From: Thalassospira sp. MCCC 1A03138
GTDB taxonomy: Bacteria > Pseudomonadota > Alphaproteobacteria > Rhodospirillales > Thalassospiraceae
Assembly: GCF_002115785.1 (NCBI RefSeq)
Contig: NZ_JFJY01000001.1
Span: 310,001 to 374,000, forward strand
DNA: 64,000 nucleotides
Reading direction: 5' to 3'
Positions 26,160 to 34,925 of the stretch are shown in pieces (the stretch's first letter is position 1; each line of letters starts with the position of its first letter). The notes beneath the pieces were generated by a model. That model saw only the letters and a list, made by a program, of their open reading frames with translations. It was not told where the DNA came from and did no database searches. A program made the translations under genes and the position numbers.

Positions 26160-29100
26160 ATGTCCCTCATTGATATTGCGCTTGACCGTTCGCGCACCGT
26201 TATCCTGACCCTGATCCTGCTTCTGGCAGCTGGTTGGGTGGGTTACAACGCGATCCCCAAGGAAGCCGACCCGGATGTGCAGATCCCGGTCCTTTATGTG
26301 TCGATGCATCATGACGGCATTTCGCCCGAAGATGCCGAACGGCTTTTGCTGCGCCCGATGGAACAGGAACTCCGCACCATCGAAGGCGTGAAGGAAATGA
26401 CGTCACAGTCCTATCAGGACGGTGCATCGGTTACGCTTGAATTCTATTCCGATGTCGATATCGACGAAGCGCTGGCTGATGTCCGCGAACGCGTAGACAT
26501 TGCCAAATCGGAACTGCCTGATGAAACCGACGATCCCGAAGTCCACGAGGTCAACCTGTCGCTGTTCCCGGTTCTGGTTGTCACCCTTGCCGGTGATGTG
26601 CCGGAACGTACCCTGCTGCGTCTGGCACGCGATCTGAAAGACAATATCGAAGGCATTCCCGCGGTTCTCGAAGCCAATCTTGCAGGTGACCGTGAAGAAC
26701 TGGTCGAATTTGTCATTGATCCGATGAAGGTGGAAAGCTATCGGCTGAACGGGGTTGATATCGTATCGCTGGTACGCAACTCGAACGCGCTGGTGGCTGC
26801 AGGTGCCATTGATACCGGATCGGGTCGCTTTAACATCAAGGTTCCGGGCCTATTTGAAACGGTCAATGACATCCTTGACATGCCGCTCGTCGTCGATGGG
26901 GATTCCGTGATCCGGTTCCGCGATATCGGTGAAGTCCGCCGAACCTTCAAGGATGCCGAAAGCTTTGCCCGTCTGAACGGCCAATCGGCCATCGCGATCG
27001 AGGTGTCGAAGCGCGTTGGCGAAAACATCATTGATGTAATCGATAACATCAAATCGGTTACAGCCGAAGCCGCCCAATCCTTCCCGCCCAATGTCACGGT
27101 CAGCTATTCGCAGGATAAATCATCAGACATCCGCACCATGCTGACCGACCTTCAGAACAGTGTGATCCTCGCGATCCTGCTGGTGATGGTGGTTGTTATC
27201 TGGTCGCTGGGCTGGCGGTCGGGACTTCTGGTCGGGCTTGCCATTCCGGGCTCGTTTCTGACAGCGATCCTTGTGCTTTGGGCACTGGGCATGACGGTCA
27301 ATATCGTTGTCCTGTTCAGCCTGATCCTGGCGGTCGGGATGCTGGTGGATGGCGCGATCGTTGTCACCGAATATGCCGATCGCAAAATGCTGGACGGATT
27401 ACCAAGGAAACAGGCCTATCCGCTGGCCGCCAAACGCATGGCGATGCCGATCATTGCATCGACGGCAACAACCCTTGCCGCTTTCCTGCCGCTGGCATTC
27501 TGGCCTGATATCGTCGGTGAATTCATGAAATTCCTGCCGATCACGGTTCTGTTTACGCTGTCCGCGTCGCTTGTAATGGCGCTGATCTTTGTGCCGACCG
27601 TCGGGGCATGGTTTGGCAAACCCGGTTCGGCATCAAGCGAGGCATTGGACGCGGTCGCCGCTGGCCGGATGGATCGTTTGCGCGATCTTAAGGGCGGCAC
27701 GGGTTTCTATGTCCGCCTGCTTAAAAGCTCGTTGCGGTTTCATTGGCTGGTCGTGCCGATGGCGTTTGTGATCCTGATCGGGGTTTGGGCAGCGTTTGGT
27801 GTGTTTGGTCGCGGGGTGGAATTTTTCCCGGCGGTCGAGCCCGAAGTCGCCGCCGTGCAAGTCCGCGCACGCGGCAACATGTCCTATTACGAACAGGATG
27901 CGTTGTTAAAGGAAGTCGAAGACCGCATTCTGGGCCTTGATGCCAAGCATAAAGGCGAACACTGGTTTGATACCGTCTATGCCCGGTCGGGCCGCAGCGC
28001 AAGCAGCGGTGGCAACGACACACCCGAAGACGTAATTGGCGTCATCCAGCTTGAATATGCCGACTGGCAATCTCGCCCGAAGGCGACCGAGATCGAACAT
28101 CGCATTCTTGAGGAAACCGCCGACCTGGCTGGGTTGCAGATTGAAATCCGTGCCGCAGAAGCAGGCCCGCCGCAGGGCAAGGATGTCCAGATCCAGTTAC
28201 GGTCGCTTTATCCCGATGCGCTTGATGAAACCGCAACCAAAATCATGACCGGGTTGCAGGAGATGGGCGGTCTTTACAATTTCGAAGACGGCAAATCACC
28301 CCCAGGCATTGATTGGGAATACACGGTTGACCGTGCGCAGGCGCTAAAATTTGGTGCGGACATCAACCAGATCGGCAATGTGATCAAGCTGGTGACCAAC
28401 GGCATCAACTTTTCGACCTATCGCCCGGATGATTCGACCGAGGAAATTGACATTGTCGGTCGCTATCCAGCCGAGCACAGATCCCTTGAAGAACTGCAAA
28501 GCCTTCAGATCGTGACCGACAAGGGACTGGTACCGCTGGCGAACTTCGTCAAACGTACAGCGAAACCCAAAACCGGTACGTTGTCACGCGTTGACAGCCG
28601 CCGCGCCCTGACTGTCAAAGCCGACGTTGCCGAAGGCATCCTGGTCGATACCAAGGTGCAGGAGGTCAAGGCATGGATGAAAAGCCTTGATATCGACCCG
28701 CGTGTTTCGGTCGAATTCAAGGGGCAGGACGAAGAACAGCAAAAGTCGGCGGACTTCCTGAAAAATGCCTTCTCTGTTGCGCTGTTCATCATGTTTGTCA
28801 TTCTGGTAACCCAGTTCAACAGCATCTCAAGCTCGCTTCTGATCATGGTGGCCATCATCATGTCAACAGCGGGTGTGTTCCTTGGCCTGATGATCACCGG
28901 ACAGGCGTTTTCCATCGTGATGAACGGGATCGGGGTTGTTGCACTAGCCGGGATCGTTGTGAACAACAATATCGTTCTGATCGATACGTTTGATCGGCTC
29001 AAACATAGTGCCGACAGTATCGAAACCGCGATCCTGCAAACCGGGGCACAACGTTTGCGACCTGTGATGTTGACCACTGTTACCACGATCCTTGGTCTGG

Positions 29101-29360
29101 TACCGATGGTGTTGCAAATCAATATCGACTTTGCGGAACGTTCCATGTCGATCGGCGCCCCGTCGACCCAGTGGTGGGTGCAGCTTTCGACATCCATCGC
29201 GTTTGGTCTGGCCTTTGCCACCGTGCTGACACTGGTCTTTACCCCCTGCGCGCTAATGATGCGCTACAAGGCGGGGATCGGCTGGCGGAAGTTAAAGGCA
29301 CGGTTGGCCGATAAATTTGGCAAGGGCGGCACGCCACAATCGGCTGATCACGGGGCTTAA
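26160..29360 (+). CDS. RND-family multidrug/solute efflux pump
   Basis: AcrB-like inner-membrane pump of the HAE-1 group, 1066 aa, exporting hydrophobic compounds from periplasm or membrane with proton motive force. It has the twelve-span layout with two large periplasmic loops. The proton-relay helix is AVGMLVDGAIVVTEYAD near residue 400: the first Asp is kept and the second (D408 of AcrB) is Gly, a variant also common in other families. The N terminus FIDIALDRSRTV-like segment and the PADEADPDVQIP-type PKEADPDVQIPVLYV region are typical. Two strong terminators follow. Substrates unknown; regulation likely through PadR. Confidence 0.94.
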   Translation: MSLIDIALDRSRTVILTLILLLAAGWVGYNAIPKEADPDVQIPVLYVSMHHDGISPEDAERLLLRPMEQELRTIEGVKEMTSQSYQDGASVTLEFYSDVDIDEALADVRERVDIAKSELPDETDDPEVHEVNLSLFPVLVVTLAGDVPERTLLRLARDLKDNIEGIPAVLEANLAGDREELVEFVIDPMKVESYRLNGVDIVSLVRNSNALVAAGAIDTGSGRFNIKVPGLFETVNDILDMPLVVDGDSVIRFRDIGEVRRTFKDAESFARLNGQSAIAIEVSKRVGENIIDVIDNIKSVTAEAAQSFPPNVTVSYSQDKSSDIRTMLTDLQNSVILAILLVMVVVIWSLGWRSGLLVGLAIPGSFLTAILVLWALGMTVNIVVLFSLILAVGMLVDGAIVVTEYADRKMLDGLPRKQAYPLAAKRMAMPIIASTATTLAAFLPLAFWPDIVGEFMKFLPITVLFTLSASLVMALIFVPTVGAWFGKPGSASSEALDAVAAGRMDRLRDLKGGTGFYVRLLKSSLRFHWLVVPMAFVILIGVWAAFGVFGRGVEFFPAVEPEVAAVQVRARGNMSYYEQDALLKEVEDRILGLDAKHKGEHWFDTVYARSGRSASSGGNDTPEDVIGVIQLEYADWQSRPKATEIEHRILEETADLAGLQIEIRAAEAGPPQGKDVQIQLRSLYPDALDETATKIMTGLQEMGGLYNFEDGKSPPGIDWEYTVDRAQALKFGADINQIGNVIKLVTNGINFSTYRPDDSTEEIDIVGRYPAEHRSLEELQSLQIVTDKGLVPLANFVKRTAKPKTGTLSRVDSRRALTVKADVAEGILVDTKVQEVKAWMKSLDIDPRVSVEFKGQDEEQQKSADFLKNAFSVALFIMFVILVTQFNSISSSLLIMVAIIMSTAGVFLGLMITGQAFSIVMNGIGVVALAGIVVNNNIVLIDTFDRLKHSADSIETAILQTGAQRLRPVMLTTVTTILGLVPMVLQINIDFAERSMSIGAPSTQWWVQLSTSIAFGLAFATVLTLVFTPCALMMRYKAGIGWRKLKARLADKFGKGGTPQSADHGA

Positions 29361-29387
29361 GCCCGACCAAACCAGAAACAACAGAAA

Positions 29388-29426
29388 AAACCGCGCGACA
29401 TTCCCCCCGACCCCGCCGCGCGGTTT
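29388..29426 (+). terminator. First terminator hairpin after the RND operon
   Basis: Perfect 10-bp stem AAACCGCGCG / CGCGCGGTTT (29388-29397 with 29417-29426), 19-base loop. Confidence 0.75.
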
Positions 29427-29465
29427 GACCGGCCCCAGGCTACGCACCGGGGGCCGGTCGCTTTT
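29427..29465 (+). terminator. Second, adjacent terminator hairpin
   Basis: Perfect 10-bp stem GACCGGCCCC / GGGGCCGGTC (29427-29436 with 29450-29459), then GCTTTT. Directly abuts the first hairpin, giving a tandem terminator. Confidence 0.8.
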
Positions 29466-29564
29466 GGGGGACACACCAGAAAATCCAGAGCGTCAAGACA
29501 TAGTTCGATGGAGCACTCATCGCATTTCAAGACCGCCCCAAGTGATAGGATAAATCCTTCGTTC

Positions 29565-29609
29565 GGATAGGACCCATTACATAATTTGATAATGAGTTGG
29601 GTACTATCC
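29565..29609 (+). promoter_or_regulatory. Inverted repeat upstream of the first TIGR02285-like gene
   Basis: GGATAGGACCCA (29565-29576) and TGGGTACTATCC (29598-29609) pair over 12 bp with one mismatch, and an inner CATTA/TAATG adds pairs. It lies 45 bp before ATG 29654, so it could be an operator or leader hairpin. A GGATAG/CTATCC pair also occurs before the paralogous gene. Confidence 0.4.
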
Positions 29610-29653
29610 TGACGACAAAACGATAACGATCCTTGTAAACTCGGGAACTGAAC

Positions 29654-30592
29654 ATGGGATTGCGGATGAAGTTCCGGCTTGGATGTGGTGCAATTTCCGG
29701 CCTGACGGGGCTTTTAGCCCTGCCCTTTATGGCAGCAACGGCCAATGCCGATGTGCCAGGCACACTGATCTGGACAGTGCCGCCATTTGCGCCCGCCTTC
29801 ATTTCCGAAGATGGTAAACTGACGGGATATGCCGCCGATACCCAGAACTGGTTTGTCGCCCGACTAGGGGACTACCAGCACAAAATTCAGGAAGTCCCCC
29901 TGGCGCGGCTTCTGGCGGAAATGCGTGATAGCAGCAACGCAGAAGACAGGCATAACAAAGCCCGATGCAGCACCACCCTGATCCCCAATGACGAACGCCG
30001 CAACTATATCAGTTTTGCCAAAACCATACTTCTGCATCTGCCGATTTCGGTCATCATTCGCGCCGAAGACGAGGAAAATTTCAAACCATTCCTGGATGAA
30101 AAAGGTCATATCCAGCTTGGACTGCTGATGGCAAATGGCGATATGGCGACAGCCCTTCGCATCGGGCGGTCCTATGGTGCGCTGATTGACAATTATGTTG
30201 AAAGATATCGCAATGCGCCGCAAATCATGCCTGTGGCCGACGACAGCAAACTTTTAAGGCTACTGGAACTCGGACGGATTGACTGGACATTCTATTTCCC
30301 GTCCGAAGCAGAATTTTACCGCCGTGATGTGACGCCAAACCAGCAGATCAAATCATTGCCGATCCGCGGCAATACCAATCTGCTTGAAGCCACGATCGGC
30401 TGTGCCAAAACACCGATCGGCCAACAGGCTATCGCGCGGATCAACCAAATTGTCGATGCCAATCCTGATATGCCGTGGACAAATTTCTATGCCGCCTGGC
30501 TTTCCCCCCAGGATCGTGAATGGTTCCTTGCTGCCCGCGCCCAATACATTGATCCCAAACAGTTCGAAGCATTGCTACTGCCACAGAAGTAG
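29654..30592 (+). CDS. TIGR02285-like periplasmic protein (copy 1)
   Basis: About 312 aa, with a cleavable signal segment (about residues 12-32, ending ANADV). The mature part begins LIWTVPPFAPAFISEDGKLT and has GYAADTQNWFVARLGDYQHK; later LELGRIDWTFYFPSEAEFYR and NPDMPWTNFYAAWLS. This layout resembles the TIGR02285 group, relatives of family 3 solute-binding proteins with no known ligand. Two cysteines (near 105 and 256) are matched in the paralogue at 30853 and could form a disulfide. No permease neighbours, so a sensing or scavenging role is possible. GGGAAC precedes ATG 29654; ATG 29666 is an alternative. Confidence 0.78.
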   Translation: MGLRMKFRLGCGAISGLTGLLALPFMAATANADVPGTLIWTVPPFAPAFISEDGKLTGYAADTQNWFVARLGDYQHKIQEVPLARLLAEMRDSSNAEDRHNKARCSTTLIPNDERRNYISFAKTILLHLPISVIIRAEDEENFKPFLDEKGHIQLGLLMANGDMATALRIGRSYGALIDNYVERYRNAPQIMPVADDSKLLRLLELGRIDWTFYFPSEAEFYRRDVTPNQQIKSLPIRGNTNLLEATIGCAKTPIGQQAIARINQIVDANPDMPWTNFYAAWLSPQDREWFLAARAQYIDPKQFEALLLPQK

Positions 30593-30632
30593 CTTCAGCG
30601 GCGCGTTTCTTTATAACGAAACGCTCATCCCC

Positions 30633-30664
30633 CTATCCTAAAGAGCCATCCACGACACGGATAG
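30633..30664. repeat. CTATCC / GGATAG inverted pair upstream of copy 2
   Basis: CTATCC (30633-30638) and GGATAG (30659-30664) lie in the 260-bp gap between the two paralogous genes, about 190 bp before the second one. The same hexamers form the outer part of the inverted repeat before copy 1. A short stem GCGTTTC/GAAACGC (30603-30624) also lies directly after copy 1 and may be a weak terminator. Confidence 0.3.
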
Positions 30665-30852
30665 CCTCCTGAAAATCCCGGGACTTCCAAAAAACCATGA
30701 ATCGCGCAAAATCGGCAATTGTTCCCAGTGTGCCATTATACTAGCGTAATTTTCTATTGTATGACTATTGAACTTCGCCAACAATCCACCACTTTTGGAT
30801 AAGTATGAATTGAAGCATTGAACCGCGCATACCCGCGATCGGGCGTTTTTTT

Positions 30853-31776
30853 ATGGCCAAACAACTTCTCAGTTCGATGATGCTTACCATGCTCTCGGCA
30901 TTGCTGTTTTTGCCGCCATCAGGCGTGATGGCGCAACAAGTGCTGCCATCAGCCCCCGAAAGAAAATCCGATATTATCTGGGCGATTGATGCCACCATGC
31001 CCGGCTTCATAAAGATCGAAGACGGGTTGAACGGTTACGGCGCACAGATGCTGGACTGGTTTATCGCGCGCATGCCCGATTATCATCATCTGGTAAAAAT
31101 CCTGCCACGGCGTAGTGCCTATGATGCCATGCGCATGACCGCCGAAGCTGATGATACGATCTGCATTCCCGGAACTCAGAATACTCCCGAACGAGCGAGT
31201 GAATTCATCCTCAGCAACACGGTTGCTCCGCTGCTACCGTTATCAGTTGTCGTGCCAAGCAGCGCGCTGACGTCGTTCAGGCCCTATATGTTCGGGGATG
31301 GCACGATTGACCTTGAAGCCCTGCTGGATGACACGTCGCGCTATACCGCGCTGGCAAAATCGCGCACTTACGGTCCCGATATTGATCGCATCCTTGCAGA
31401 GGCGATTGATTCCCCCAATGTTCTGCGCACCGACAATCAGTCAAGTTTTCCGCTGATGCTGGAAATGGGACGGATCGACTGGATGCTGGCCTTTCCGGCA
31501 GAAATAGAATCCCATCGCCGAGCGCAAGGCAAAGTTTCCGATATGGTTTCACTGCCGATCGGGGGTATGCCCCGGTTTCTTGACCTTGCCATTGCATGCA
31601 ACCGGTCACCAACCGGGATTAACGCGATCGCCAAGGTCAATGATATCCTTGCGACCAATCCCGATATGCCGTGGCTTGACTATTATGTTGATTATCTCGG
31701 TTACGCCGACCGCGCCCGTTTCAGCGAAACATTGCGGGATTTCAAAACAGCCCGTGACATCCCGGCGGTACAATAA
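30853..31776 (+). CDS. TIGR02285-like periplasmic protein (copy 2)
   Basis: About 307 aa, with a hydrophobic signal segment (MMLTMLSALLFLPPSGVMA). It matches copy 1 through IIWAIDATMPGFIKIEDGLN, GYGAQMLDWFIARMPDYHHL, LEMGRIDWMLAFPAEIESHR and NPDMPWLDYYVDYLG, and shares its cysteine positions (ICIPG and IACNRSP). Same predicted bilobal periplasmic-binding fold and equally without transport partners. Divergence from copy 1 is considerable outside these blocks, so the duplication is old or the ligands differ. ATG 30853; the upstream bases are A/T rich with no strong Shine-Dalgarno. A minus-strand terminator for pssA follows. Confidence 0.78.
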   Translation: MAKQLLSSMMLTMLSALLFLPPSGVMAQQVLPSAPERKSDIIWAIDATMPGFIKIEDGLNGYGAQMLDWFIARMPDYHHLVKILPRRSAYDAMRMTAEADDTICIPGTQNTPERASEFILSNTVAPLLPLSVVVPSSALTSFRPYMFGDGTIDLEALLDDTSRYTALAKSRTYGPDIDRILAEAIDSPNVLRTDNQSSFPLMLEMGRIDWMLAFPAEIESHRRAQGKVSDMVSLPIGGMPRFLDLAIACNRSPTGINAIAKVNDILATNPDMPWLDYYVDYLGYADRARFSETLRDFKTARDIPAVQ

Positions 31777-31780
31777 GGGC

Positions 31781-31816
31781 CATAAAACAAAACAGGCACC
31801 GCCAAAACGGTGCCTG
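31781..31816 (-). terminator. Rho-independent terminator of psd-pssA
   Basis: Perfect 9-bp stem (31793-31801 with 31808-31816); read on the minus strand it is CAGGCACCG-loop-CGGTGCCTG followed by TTTTGTTTTATGG. Situated 25 bp after the pssA stop. Confidence 0.88.
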
Positions 31817-31840
31817 CCTGAAAGTCTTGATCGGACGAGA

Positions 31841-32701
31841 TCAGTTCTGATGAACCCGGTTCAATCCTTCGTCGGGATCGTCATCTGGTTCACCATCATC
31901 GTCTTCTTCCTCGGCCCGGACTTCTTCCTGCTGGTTTTCAACCCCCATCCGACGATATGACCGATAGGACAGCGGGAAGGTCGCGAAATAGATCGCGGCA
32001 ATCACCGACAGCGTCAACCACGGCGACGATACCAGAAACGCCACAGATGCCCCGAATGCCAGCATCAGCGGCAGGACCCAGGCACGCGGTATTTTCACCT
32101 TTTTGAACGAATAGGTCGGCATGCGCGAAACCATCAGTCCGGCAATCAGAACACCATAAGGTGCGACGATATAGGGGCTGTCAAACACGCCCCGTCCGAA
32201 CTGGAAGGTCAGAACAATCGGCCACATCGCAAGAGCTGCGGCGGCTGGGGCCGGAACGCCGGTGAAAAAGCGATAGGCCCATGTCGGCAATTCCGGTTCA
32301 CCCAGCATCTGGGTATTAAACCGTGCCAGACGCAATGCCATGCACACCGCAAACAGAAGCGACAAGGCCCAGCCGACCGGTCCGAATTCATGCAGCGACC
32401 AAAAATACAGCATCATCGCTGGCGCAACGCCAAAGCAGACAAAGTCCGAAAGACTGTCAAGTTCTGCACCAAAACGGCTTGATGCGTTCAGCATCCGGGC
32501 CAGACGACCGTCAAGGCCATCAATGATCCCGGCGATCAGGATGGCGGCAACCGCGGCTTCCCATCGATCCTGCATCGCAAAACGGATCGAAGTCAGCCCC
32601 GCACACATCCCCATCAGGGTCGCGACATTCGGCGCCAGACGGCTGAGCGATAATGCCTTGAACCGACGGGGGCGATGATCTTGCCGGATGCCGCCTGCCA
32701 T
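31841..32701 (-). CDS. pssA: CDP-diacylglycerol-serine O-phosphatidyltransferase
   Basis: Makes phosphatidylserine from CDP-diacylglycerol and serine, in the inner membrane. The CDP-alcohol phosphotransferase signature is complete: Asp64, Gly65, Ala68, Arg69, Gly78, Asp82 and Asp86 in DGRLARMLNASSRFGAELD. About eight hydrophobic spans follow. 286 aa, with a very acidic C-terminal tail (ENQQEEVRAEEEDDDGEPDD). The start overlaps the psd stop by one base. With psd it provides the phosphatidylethanolamine branch. Confidence 0.96.
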   Translation of the reverse strand: MAGGIRQDHRPRRFKALSLSRLAPNVATLMGMCAGLTSIRFAMQDRWEAAVAAILIAGIIDGLDGRLARMLNASSRFGAELDSLSDFVCFGVAPAMMLYFWSLHEFGPVGWALSLLFAVCMALRLARFNTQMLGEPELPTWAYRFFTGVPAPAAAALAMWPIVLTFQFGRGVFDSPYIVAPYGVLIAGLMVSRMPTYSFKKVKIPRAWVLPLMLAFGASVAFLVSSPWLTLSVIAAIYFATFPLSYRSYRRMGVENQQEEVRAEEEDDDGEPDDDPDEGLNRVHQN

Positions 32702-33390
32702 TAGCGAATCTCCCCGACGACCGCTTCAACCCCCTTGGCCGCAATATCGGCAAGGATGGTTTCACCCGCAATCGTGGTCTGGCCAACGATGACCTTGGGT
32801 TCGACACCTTCGGGCAGATAAACGTCAACCCGCGATCCGAAACGGATCAGGCCGAAACGTTCGCCCGCCTTAAGCTGCGAACCACGACCGACATCGCAAA
32901 GGATACGACGTGCTACCAGACCAGCGATCTGGACGACACCGAACTCACGACCTTCCCTGTCACGCACCAGAAGGATCTGGCGTTCGTTGTTTTCCGATGC
33001 CTTGTCGAGTTCGGCATTAACGAATTTGCCGGGGACATAGGCCTCGCCGACGACTTCACCATTGACCGGGCAACGGTTCACATGAACGTTGAACACATTC
33101 ATGAAAATCGAAACGCGGGTACGCGGCGTTTTGTCGTCCAGTTCAAGTTCCTTGGGCAGTGGTGCCTTGGAAATCATGCAGACGCGGCCATCCGCCGGGG
33201 AAATGACAAGATTTTCGTCAACCGGGGTAATACGGTCAGGGTCGCGGAAGAAATAAGCACACCAGAGTGTCAGGATCACACCGATCCAGCCCAGCGGTTC
33301 GGCAATCAGAAACAGAACCACGGTGATCGCTGCAAAAATCGCAACGAATTTCCAGCCTTCGGGATTGATCGGCACAAGAACGGATTTCAA
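32701..33390 (-). CDS. psd: Phosphatidylserine decarboxylase
   Basis: Decarboxylates phosphatidylserine to phosphatidylethanolamine; 229 aa, the short bacterial form. The proenzyme cleaves itself at Gly185-Ser186 in [12 protein letters not shown], where Ser becomes the pyruvoyl group. One N-terminal membrane segment ([20 protein letters not shown]) anchors it, then YFFRDPDR and ISPADGRVC (residues ~45-70), family markers. The start is TTG 33390, with CAGGGA about 9 bases upstream. Coupled to pssA by a one-base overlap and ended by the terminator after pssA. Confidence 0.95.
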   Translation of the reverse strand: MKSVLVPINPEGWKFVAIFAAITVVLFLIAEPLGWIGVILTLWCAYFFRDPDRITPVDENLVISPADGRVCMISKAPLPKELELDDKTPRTRVSIFMNVFNVHVNRCPVNGEVVGEAYVPGKFVNAELDKASENNERQILLVRDREGREFGVVQIAGLVARRILCDVGRGSQLKAGERFGLIRFGSRVDVYLPEGVEPKVIVGQTTIAGETILADIAAKGVEAVVGEIR

Positions 33391-33510
33391 AGTCTTTATT
33401 CCCTGGTTGCCATGGGTATGGGCATAACAATGACGGTATCGATACTACCGGTTGGTCGCGTTCTTAGCATCTAGTGATGACAAAGGGCAACGCAACCCGA
33501 AAGGCCCTGA

Positions 33511-33553
33511 ATAAAAAAAGGGGCAAAACACCATTATCATGTGTTTTGCCCCT
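33511..33553 (-). terminator. Rho-independent terminator of the LysM gene
   Basis: Perfect 13-bp stem AGGGGCAAAACAC / GTGTTTTGCCCCT (33520-33532 with 33541-33553), 8-base loop; on the minus strand it is followed by seven T. It lies 15 bp after the LysM gene stop. Confidence 0.93.
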
Positions 33554-33568
33554 CGCAAAGAACAGCAA

Positions 33569-34702
33569 TTACTGCTGGGCGGTTCCATTTTCCGGAAGCG
33601 CAAAAATCTGGCCCGGATAAATCAGGTCGGGATCACGGATCTGTTTGCGGTTCTGGTTGTAAATCACCCAGTATTGCAGACCATCACCGTAGGTCCGGCG
33701 CGCGATACGCCACAGGCTGTTGCCCGGTTGAACGACATAACGTGTCCCCGGCTCAAGAATCTGATCCGGGCGGGCACGTTCAAACGGCAGTTCAACACGT
33801 GCGGTCACCTTGTTGGACGCATCAAGCTGATCGGCGCGCAACTGATACTGGCCCGGCTCAATCGGTTCGCCAATTGTCAGGGCCCAGTTGCCGTCATCCC
33901 CGGTCGAGGCACTGCCGACAAATTTGTTGTCAAGGTAAACGCGAATGCTGGTGTCGTCATCGGCCTTGCCAGACATGGCAACCCGGCCCTGTTCGTCATA
34001 ATCGACAACATCAATCGACAGGCGCGGCATCGCTGCTGCCGGAACTTCCGACCCTTCCGGCATCGCCTGGGCCAGTTCGCGCGCGGTTTCTTCGCTCATA
34101 TCTTCGGGGGCCGGGCCCTGCATGACGCTCGCGGCACCACCTTTCTTGGGGACGCGCATGGCGATGATCGGCTGTTCTGCCTTGTCATCGTCTTTTGCCG
34201 CGTCACCGGACTGTTCGGCCGTTGCGGCTTCGCCTGATGCCGATTTTTCAGGGATCAGAACCACGACATTGTCATCGCCCTTGTAGACTTCGCCAGTGCT
34301 GTCTTCGGATTCAAGCGACAATTCCCGGTCACCACTTGCCAGCGGCTTATCGGGCAAAACCACCCATTCCCCGCGTTCATCAGCGGTCGCTTGCCCGATG
34401 ACTTCATCACCCTCGCGGATTCGTACGGTGCTGTTGGGGGCGGCGCGACCGGCAATCACGGCATTGCCATCCGGTCCAATGCGCACAACGTCAAAGCTCG
34501 GCGTGCGAACTTCGGGTGCGGCTTCGATTTGTTCCGGCGCGACCTGCGGCGTATTTCCGGCATCCGGTGTCACGGCGGGCGGTGCTGTTGTTCTTGCCGG
34601 TGTATCGGCTTCATCTGCCGACTGTGTCAGCATATAGTTCAACGAGATCGCAGCGACAATCAGCAGCACGCCAATGATGACGAGGATATAAGGTCTTTTC
34701 AC
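33569..34702 (-). CDS. LysM-domain envelope protein
   Basis: About 377 aa. An N-terminal membrane anchor or signal (YILVIIGVLLIVAAISLNYM) is followed by acidic/Ala-Pro linkers, two Ig-like beta segments (IGPDGNAVIAGRAAPNSTVR near 75-150; DYDEQGRVAMSGKADDDTSI near 235-290) and a C-terminal LysM (~320-370: RYVVQPGNSLWRIARRTYGD then YWVIYNQNR and LIYPGQIFALP). LysM binds peptidoglycan, so the protein should span from the inner membrane to the wall. The start is GTG 34702 with AAGGAT upstream. The exact job is unknown; similar proteins occur widely in alphaproteobacteria. Confidence 0.88.
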   Translation of the reverse strand: MKRPYILVIIGVLLIVAAISLNYMLTQSADEADTPARTTAPPAVTPDAGNTPQVAPEQIEAAPEVRTPSFDVVRIGPDGNAVIAGRAAPNSTVRIREGDEVIGQATADERGEWVVLPDKPLASGDRELSLESEDSTGEVYKGDDNVVVLIPEKSASGEAATAEQSGDAAKDDDKAEQPIIAMRVPKKGGAASVMQGPAPEDMSEETARELAQAMPEGSEVPAAAMPRLSIDVVDYDEQGRVAMSGKADDDTSIRVYLDNKFVGSASTGDDGNWALTIGEPIEPGQYQLRADQLDASNKVTARVELPFERARPDQILEPGTRYVVQPGNSLWRIARRTYGDGLQYWVIYNQNRKQIRDPDLIYPGQIFALPENGTAQQ

Positions 34703-34925
34703 CGGTAATATCCTTGAACGGTGGTTATGATTATTACGGGCGGCGTCGAAACCTTGTAACTATCAGTCATTAAGTCCCCCAAACGCCCCGCCCGACGCGT
34801 TAATTAGAACCTTGTACTACTTTCAGCACACAGTTTCCATAACGTAACAAACCGAGATTACAGTGCAACAGTTAGGCAAAGATGAATAAAATCAGCGCTT
34901 TTGGTCAAGCCTTGTGCCGAATTCC

